Below are positions 5,336 to 9,449 of a stretch of DNA of 9,449 bases, one piece after another. Under the pieces are notes generated by a model. That model did no database searches. It worked only from the letters and a program-made list of their open reading frames with translations, and had not been told where the DNA came from. Each line of letters begins with the position of its first letter. Position 1 is the stretch's first letter. This DNA comes from Victivallales bacterium (GTDB lineage Bacteria > Verrucomicrobiota > Lentisphaeria > Oligosphaerales > Oligosphaeraceae), in NCBI GenBank assembly GCA_017538465.1, contig JAFYIW010000080.1:1-9449 (forward strand), given 5' to 3'. The position numbers and the translations under genes are program-made.

Positions 5336-7814
5336 ACCTCCTTTTAACCATTTTTTCAGAAGGCACTTTGCATCCATCGAAGGCATCGTCGGCAATCTTG
5401 ATTTTCCTGGCGGGATGCTCCTCGTGGACAGCAATGACCACGCGGGAGAGCGATTCGCAACCGCCGAAGGCGCACTTTTCGATTTCTACCACGGTGCCGG
5501 GAATTTCCACGCCGACAAGGGACTTGCAATTGAAAAAAGCCATATCCTTGATAATTCTAAGGTCGCCTGGAAGTCTAACATGCGCCAAATGGGTGCAGTC
5601 CTTGAATGCGCATTCGCCAATCACGGCAAAACCATTGCCGATAGACACGTCGGTCAGCGCCTCGCATTCCAGGAAGGCGTAATCCATTATTTCGCCGTCG
5701 CCCTCGCCAATCCTGACCTTCTTCAAAGAGGAGCAATGTGCGAACGCCTCCTCGCCGATGATGCTTGCGCCTTCGGGAATCTCCACTTCGACCAGCGACT
5801 TGCAGCCCTCGAAGGCCATCGCGCCGATGATTTCCGGACCGTCCTGTATGACAACCTCCGCAAGGCTGGTGCAGTCCTGGAACGCGACCTGGGCAATGAC
5901 CTCCACGCCCGGCGGGATGACAATGCGTTTCAGCGAGGTGCAGTGGCAGAAGGCATTGCATTCTATTCTCCTGATGCTGTCGGGCAGCGTCAGGCCCTTT
6001 AGCGAGCGGCAGAGCTGGAAGGTCGCCTTTCCAATCCTGTCCACGCCGTCGGGGATGTTCACGCTGACCAGCGATGTACAATTGCAGAAGGCCCCGTCGT
6101 CAATCTCCATCACGCTGTCGGGAATGGACACTTTCCGCAGGGACGTGCAACCCACGAATGCGCCATTGCCGATTTTTCTCAAGCCGTCTGGAAGCTCGAT
6201 GTTTTCCAGAGCCGTACAGTTGCGGAAGGCATTTCCGCCGATGTCGGACAGACCATTGGGGAGAACCACTCTGGTGATGCGATTGCACTCGTCGAAGGCC
6301 TTGTCGCCGATTGCCGTCACGCTTTCAGGGACAACCGCCTCTCCCACATGGCTGCATGGCCAGGCTATCAGAACGCCATCTCTGACAAGCGGCTTCTCCA
6401 GCCCCTCGCATCTGACAAACGGATTCCTGCCGATTTTCAGCGAATGTCGGAGAATCTTCTCTGGAGAGACGTAGGTGCATCCCCAGAACGCGTCGTCGTG
6501 GATTTCCTTGATTTCGCCTTCGATGTTCAGCCCTTTCAAGGAAGAGCATTCGTGGAAAGCCCACTGTCCAATGGAGGCCACATAGTTGGGCAGGTTCACA
6601 CTTGCCAGCGCGGAGCACTCCCTGAACGCCCCCCTCCCTATCTCCACGTTTCGCCCCGGAATGTCCACTGCCCTGAGGGACGTGCAGCCGCCGAACGCAT
6701 TGTCGCCGATGGACTTGACGCTTGGCGGGATGGACACCTCCTGCAAGGCCACGCAGTCCTGGAATGTCCCCGTCTCGATTTTCTTCCGCCCGTCGGGAAG
6801 CCTTACCTTCCGCAGAGCCCTGCATTCGCGGAAGGCCCCCATGCGGATTCGCGTCACGTTGTCGGGTATGGTGACTTCATTTAATGTGCAATTCGCAAAG
6901 GCCTCCTCGCCGATTTCCGTGATGCCGTCGGGAACGGTGAACGCCCCCACGCTGAGGCTTGGCCAATAGACAAGCCGTCCGTCATGGGCGATGGCGGTTT
7001 GCAGCAGAAGGCAGCCCGTGAAGGGATGCGACCCCATCTTCTCCAGATGTTCCGAAATGTTGATGTTCCAAAGCGAACGGCAGTCGGTGAACGCCCCCGT
7101 CCCGATTTCCTTGAGATGGCAAGGCAGGAATACATCCCGCAGCAGCCCGCATCCATAGAAGGAATTAGTCCCGATTCGCACGACTCCTGTGGGAAGGGTG
7201 ACGCGTTCCAGCAGATGGCAGTCTCTGAACAGGCAGTCGGCAATCTCCGTTACTCCGGCGGGAATGGAGACTTCGGGCAATTTCTCGCAGCCGCGGAAAA
7301 CCGCCTCGCCGATTTCCCTCACACTGGACGGGATTTTCACGCTACGCAGTTCACGGCAGCCGTCAAAGCATCCTCTGCCGATGGATGTCACGCCTTCCGG
7401 GATGGCGACCCGCTCCAGGGAATGGCAGTAGCGGAACGCATGCCTGCCCAAGCAGCGGATGGCGTTTCCCTTGAAGGTCACGGTTTCCAGCAGACCACAA
7501 CTTTCGAATGCCTCGGCCCCGATTTCCTCTACGCTGGCCGGAATCTCCACATTGGCCAGGAATCCGCAGTCCATGAACGCCTCCTTGCCGATTGTCTCAA
7601 CGCCTTCGGGAATGTGTACCCATTCCATGAAACCGCAGTTGCAGAACGCGCCTTCTCCAATTACCCTGATGCTTTTCGGGATCTGCACGCCGACCAGCCC
7701 CTCGCAGTCCGCGAAGGCCCTGGCCGCGATCTTCTCCACGCCCTCTGGAATGACCAATGTGCCATTGCGCAGGTTCGCCTTCTCCGTCGCCTTCCTTGTC
7801 CAGACTCTTCCCAT
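5325..7814 (-). CDS. Giant BspA-type leucine-rich repeat (LRR_5) protein
   Basis: An 829-residue protein made almost entirely of LRR_5 repeats, a fold used for protein or surface binding. I count 33 units of about 23 residues with the pattern V-x-I-P-x-x-V-x-x-I-G-x-x-A-F-x-x-C-x-x-L; nearly every unit keeps the Cys. Two 19-residue inserts (residues 272-290 and 473-491, both containing D-G-x-L-x-x-W-P and ending in V-G) divide it into arrays of 11, 8 and 14 units. The last unit is degenerate and the protein ends in a basic tail (M-V-K-R-R-Y-A-E). Unusually for the family, the N-terminus (MGRVWTRKATEK) is not a signal peptide and there is no membrane anchor or sorting motif, so a cytosolic location or unconventional export is implied. 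The start is supported by AGGAGA at 7821-7826, six bases before the ATG. It begins 15 bases after the DUF3298 gene and is probably the last main gene of that operon. Its ligand and role are unknown. Confidence 0.95.
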   Translation of the reverse strand: MGRVWTRKATEKANLRNGTLVIPEGVEKIAARAFADCEGLVGVQIPKSIRVIGEGAFCNCGFMEWVHIPEGVETIGKEAFMDCGFLANVEIPASVEEIGAEAFESCGLLETVTFKGNAIRCLGRHAFRYCHSLERVAIPEGVTSIGRGCFDGCRELRSVKIPSSVREIGEAVFRGCEKLPEVSIPAGVTEIADCLFRDCHLLERVTLPTGVVRIGTNSFYGCGLLRDVFLPCHLKEIGTGAFTDCRSLWNINISEHLEKMGSHPFTGCLLLQTAIAHDGRLVYWPSLSVGAFTVPDGITEIGEEAFANCTLNEVTIPDNVTRIRMGAFRECRALRKVRLPDGRKKIETGTFQDCVALQEVSIPPSVKSIGDNAFGGCTSLRAVDIPGRNVEIGRGAFRECSALASVNLPNYVASIGQWAFHECSSLKGLNIEGEIKEIHDDAFWGCTYVSPEKILRHSLKIGRNPFVRCEGLEKPLVRDGVLIAWPCSHVGEAVVPESVTAIGDKAFDECNRITRVVLPNGLSDIGGNAFRNCTALENIELPDGLRKIGNGAFVGCTSLRKVSIPDSVMEIDDGAFCNCTSLVSVNIPDGVDRIGKATFQLCRSLKGLTLPDSIRRIECNAFCHCTSLKRIVIPPGVEVIAQVAFQDCTSLAEVVIQDGPEIIGAMAFEGCKSLVEVEIPEGASIIGEEAFAHCSSLKKVRIGEGDGEIMDYAFLECEALTDVSIGNGFAVIGECAFKDCTHLAHVRLPGDLRIIKDMAFFNCKSLVGVEIPGTVVEIEKCAFGGCESLSRVVIAVHEEHPARKIKIADDAFDGCKVPSEKMVKRRYAE
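5400..7763 (-). repeat. 69-base tandem coding periodicity of the LRR_5 array
   Basis: Most of the repeat-protein gene repeats every 69 bases (23 codons), with landmarks on the plus strand such as 'gaaggc' opposite the A-F codons. The units have diverged in sequence, so this is an old array kept by protein-level selection rather than a fresh duplication. The period is interrupted by two 57-base inserts at 6945-7001 and 6342-6398 that resemble each other. Confidence 0.85.
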
Positions 7815-7820
7815 GTCCCG

Positions 7821-7826
7821 TCTCCT
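7821..7826 (-). promoter_or_regulatory. Ribosome binding site of the LRR_5 gene
   Basis: AGGAGA on the minus strand with a six-base spacer to the ATG at 7814. It fixes this start and therefore the conclusion that the protein has no signal peptide. It lies in the 15-base gap after the DUF3298 stop codon. Confidence 0.7.
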
Positions 7827-7829
7827 ATG

Positions 7830-8564
7830 TCATTGTGGACGGCTTCCGTCCTGCCGATTTGCCCTTCCGGTTTTTTCCCCTTTGCCATCGCCCTGTGGTC
7901 TTTCCAGCGCACACAACGGTCTCGGCCATTGGATGCAGACATCAATCATCCCCGTCGCATAACATGCAATCTCGTATTCGTTATAGACGAAATGCAGACC
8001 CTTGTCGTCATAGTAGAAATTCTGTGTCGGCTCTGGCTTGTTGGTGCGGCTGAGATGCTTGTCCAATTCATCATCGGTGTTCGCCGCGAAATGTTTTCGA
8101 AGCGCCTGGCGGATCAGCGCGGTCATCTGCGGAATCTGCTCCGGGGTCATGATATCCTCCAGTTTGAGTGGGAACTCCTTTCGTCCCCGCACCACCGTTC
8201 CGACTGCAACCACCATGTTGGGATGCATTCCGCCAGTATAGGTCGTTTTCTCCAGCCGGAAACTGGCGATGTTCTCATCTGCGTAAACGACCTTGTATTC
8301 CCTGTGCTCGAACAAGCCGCCGGTTATGCAGCTCTCTTCGCTGTCGAGGATGGCATTTACGTCCTCCAAGAATGAATTGCCCTCCCACAGCAGGATGTCC
8401 GTGCTGTCAGCTTCACAAACTAGCCTTGACGCCGCTTTGACCAGTCGGGTCGCCTCCTCAAACTTTTCCTGGCAGGCCTGCCTGCCTTTGTTTGCATTCT
8501 TCTCGCCTTGCGCGAAACCAATCATGCACATCAACAGTACCGCCAGAACAAATGGTCCTTTCAT
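7830..8564 (-). CDS. Exported DUF3298 (RsiV C-terminal-like) domain protein
   Basis: A 244-residue protein with a signal peptide (MKGPFVLAVLLMCMIGFAQG, likely cut near residue 18-20) that puts it in the periplasm or at the surface. The ATG at 8564 was preferred to one at 8600 because it gives a standard signal sequence and has GAGGA four bases upstream; the longer form would add 12 residues and overlap the preceding gene. After a charged helical stretch (K-F-E-E-A-T-R-L-V-K), the middle and C-terminal part match the DUF3298 pattern: T-T-Y-T-G-G-M-H-P-N, then F-P-L-K-L-E-D-I-M, and F-Y-Y-D-D-K-G-L-H-F-V-Y-N-E-Y-E-I-A-C-Y-A-T-G. This domain occurs in RsiV, where it binds lysozyme, and in PdaC and many uncharacterised envelope proteins; here the function is unknown. 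The last 25 or so residues are a hydrophilic, basic tail outside the domain. It is 25 bases downstream of the phosphatase and 15 upstream of the LRR_5 gene. Confidence 0.8.
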   Translation of the reverse strand: MKGPFVLAVLLMCMIGFAQGEKNANKGRQACQEKFEEATRLVKAASRLVCEADSTDILLWEGNSFLEDVNAILDSEESCITGGLFEHREYKVVYADENIASFRLEKTTYTGGMHPNMVVAVGTVVRGRKEFPLKLEDIMTPEQIPQMTALIRQALRKHFAANTDDELDKHLSRTNKPEPTQNFYYDDKGLHFVYNEYEIACYATGMIDVCIQWPRPLCALERPQGDGKGEKTGRANRQDGSRPQ

Positions 8565-8589
8565 CCCATCCTCAAAGTTACAAATGTTG

Positions 8590-9069
8590 CTATAAATCAT
8601 CGGCTAATGTCTTCTCCAGCGCCTCCCTGAGAAGACTCAGCACCAGCGGATTCGGATTCAGTCCGGGATTCCTCTCAAGAAAGTATGCATGGTCGGCCTC
8701 GTTTCCCAGACGCAAATTGAAATGCTCGTCAAAGGCGACGCCAACTGCCCCTGAACGCGAGACGCCCGCCGCGCAGTGCACGTACAGCGGCAGGCCGTCG
8801 TCCTTCACGAACTTGACCATCCTCCTGATGTCGTCGGCCCCGCAGAGCTCCGCCCCCATGGAATCCGCAAGGCCGCTATCGGCATAGTCGTCGAAGCGAA
8901 GCGTCAGCAGGTGCGGGGAGAGACGCATGTCCGGCGAGAATGGTGAGCGGCCAAACGGACCGTCCGAATCCAGGATGGAGATGACGCGGCACCTGTCCAG
9001 GATTTCGCGCTCCTGATGGGAGTAGCTGATTTTCTTGAAGAACCGCCATGGGACGACGTCAATCTTCAT
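8590..9069 (-). CDS. Cysteine-based protein phosphatase (dual-specificity/tyrosine phosphatase-like)
   Basis: A 159-residue cytosolic enzyme expected to dephosphorylate phosphotyrosine, phosphoserine or another phosphorylated molecule. The signature loop V-H-C-A-A-G-V-S-R-S-G at 97-107 fits C-x5-R, with C99 as nucleophile and R105 as the phosphate-binding Arg. L-R-F-D-D-Y-A-D at 57-64 lies at the position of the general-acid loop, making D60 or D61 the likely acid. I-S-I-L-D at 30-34 is the preceding core strand. Length and layout match small bacterial and phage dual-specificity phosphatases. Downstream of the active site, residues 115-150 (E-H-F-N-L-R-L-G, then N-P-G-L-N-P-N-P-L-V) look like the usual helical cap. 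The ATG shares an ATGA overlap with the stop of the upstream nucleotidyltransferase gene, which suggests coupled translation; no separate ribosome binding site is visible. The natural substrate is unknown, and no kinase is seen in the window. Confidence 0.88.
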   Translation of the reverse strand: MKIDVVPWRFFKKISYSHQEREILDRCRVISILDSDGPFGRSPFSPDMRLSPHLLTLRFDDYADSGLADSMGAELCGADDIRRMVKFVKDDGLPLYVHCAAGVSRSGAVGVAFDEHFNLRLGNEADHAYFLERNPGLNPNPLVLSLLREALEKTLADDL

Positions 9070-9449
9070 TGGGACTCATTCCATTTCAACCATTTGCGAA
9101 ACACTGTGTCCAAAATCTGCCTTGGCAGATGCCTCGGCGTGAGCTTTGCGGTCTTCTCCTTGCATTCGCGCATCGTGAGGTCGTAGAAGGTCAGCATCTC
9201 GGCAGGGAAGGAGAGCCGCGCCTTTTCCTTGGCTTCGCGTTTTTGCCGAAGCAGGCTCTGGATGTCGAGCATCAGTTTGTCCGTCAGGATTTCGGGGCGG
9301 AGCATCTCCGTGAACAGCACGGGCGGCATCGTCTGGAAGTGGCAGCACCATCTTGCGGCGAGCAGTCCGCGGAGCAGGTAGAAGAGCTTCTTGATGGTGA
9401 TTGTTCCGTCCGGTTCCATGATGCTGCGACTCTTCTCTGCAATGGAGAG
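9066..9449 (-). CDS. RlaP/YcgL-like nucleotidyltransferase, C-terminal part (gene continues beyond window)
   Basis: The frame stays open to the window edge: upstream of the first in-frame ATG at 9419 another ten codons (L-S-I-A-E-K-S-R-S-I) are readable and fit a continuing protein, so this is the last 128 residues of a longer gene. The visible part contains K-K-L-F-Y-L-L-R-G-L-L-A-A-R-W-C, then M-P-P-V-L-F-T-E-M-L and D-I-Q-S-L-L-R-Q-K-R. This is the pattern I know from the C-terminal half of the polymerase-beta-type nucleotidyltransferases of the RlaP/YcgL group (PF10127), linked to RNA repair. The catalytic G-S and D-x-D region would lie outside the window, so activity cannot be judged. 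The C-terminal W-L-K-W-N-E-S-Q is hydrophilic and basic residues are frequent. The family call is from memory of the pattern. Its stop overlaps the phosphatase start by four bases. Confidence 0.65.
   Translation of the reverse strand, partial: LSIAEKSRSIMEPDGTITIKKLFYLLRGLLAARWCCHFQTMPPVLFTEMLRPEILTDKLMLDIQSLLRQKREAKEKARLSFPAEMLTFYDLTMRECKEKTAKLTPRHLPRQILDTVFRKWLKWNESQ

Noticed and set aside
5400..7763. Regular 69-base repeats considered as a CRISPR or non-coding satellite array
   Set aside because: The repeats are in one continuous open frame, diverge at synonymous sites and encode the LRR_5 consensus; there are no identical repeats with unique spacers.
6984..8375. 463-codon open frame on the plus strand antisense to the LRR_5 and DUF3298 genes
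   Set aside because: The 69-base repeat period is a multiple of three, so a stop-free antisense frame in one unit tends to be stop-free in all. The translation lacks family motifs and the minus strand holds clear genes with ribosome binding sites.

Overview
All genes seen in this 9.4-kb window read on the minus strand, so transcription runs from high to low coordinates. The DNA is GC-rich and tightly packed with short intergenic gaps. A very long BspA-type (LRR_5) repeat protein, a polysaccharide lyase of family 8, an 11-helix neurotransmitter:sodium symporter and a DUF3298 exported protein together suggest a Gram-negative bacterium that degrades polysaccharides. The PVC group (Verrucomicrobiota, Lentisphaerota, Kiritimatiellota) is my best guess, but there is no rRNA or marker gene here to prove it.

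Right block (about 9449 down to 5228), in transcription order: the 3' part of an RlaP/YcgL-like nucleotidyltransferase gene that runs off the window; a small cysteine phosphatase joined to it by an ATGA overlap; an exported DUF3298 protein 25 bases further on; and, 15 bases after that, an 829-residue protein made almost wholly of 33 LRR_5 repeats. The spacing suggests one operon. The repeat protein has no visible signal peptide or anchor. A 35-codon ORF of doubtful status overlaps its stop codon.

A gap of about 180 bases (5145-5324) separates the blocks. It holds a possible -10 element, a short perfect dyad upstream of the transporter, and no convincing terminator.

Left block (5144 down to 1): a sodium-coupled NSS symporter, then after 81 bases with a small hairpin at its stop codon, an RluA-family pseudouridine synthase, an exported PL8 lyase and the start of a membrane protein that resembles ArnT/PMT-type glycosyltransferases. 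The last three are separated by only 1 and 2 bases and are very likely co-transcribed. The lyase keeps the PL8 catalytic His, Tyr, Arg and Asn at spacings close to those of known enzymes. It points to uronic-acid-containing polysaccharides such as glycosaminoglycans or xanthan, but there is no sulfatase, unsaturated glucuronyl hydrolase or SusCD pair in the window to narrow the substrate.

No tRNA, rRNA, CRISPR array, insertion sequence or phage gene was recognised. The most unusual part is the right-hand operon, which puts an RNA-repair-type nucleotidyltransferase, a phosphatase, an exported DUF3298 protein and an apparently cytosolic giant LRR_5 protein together.
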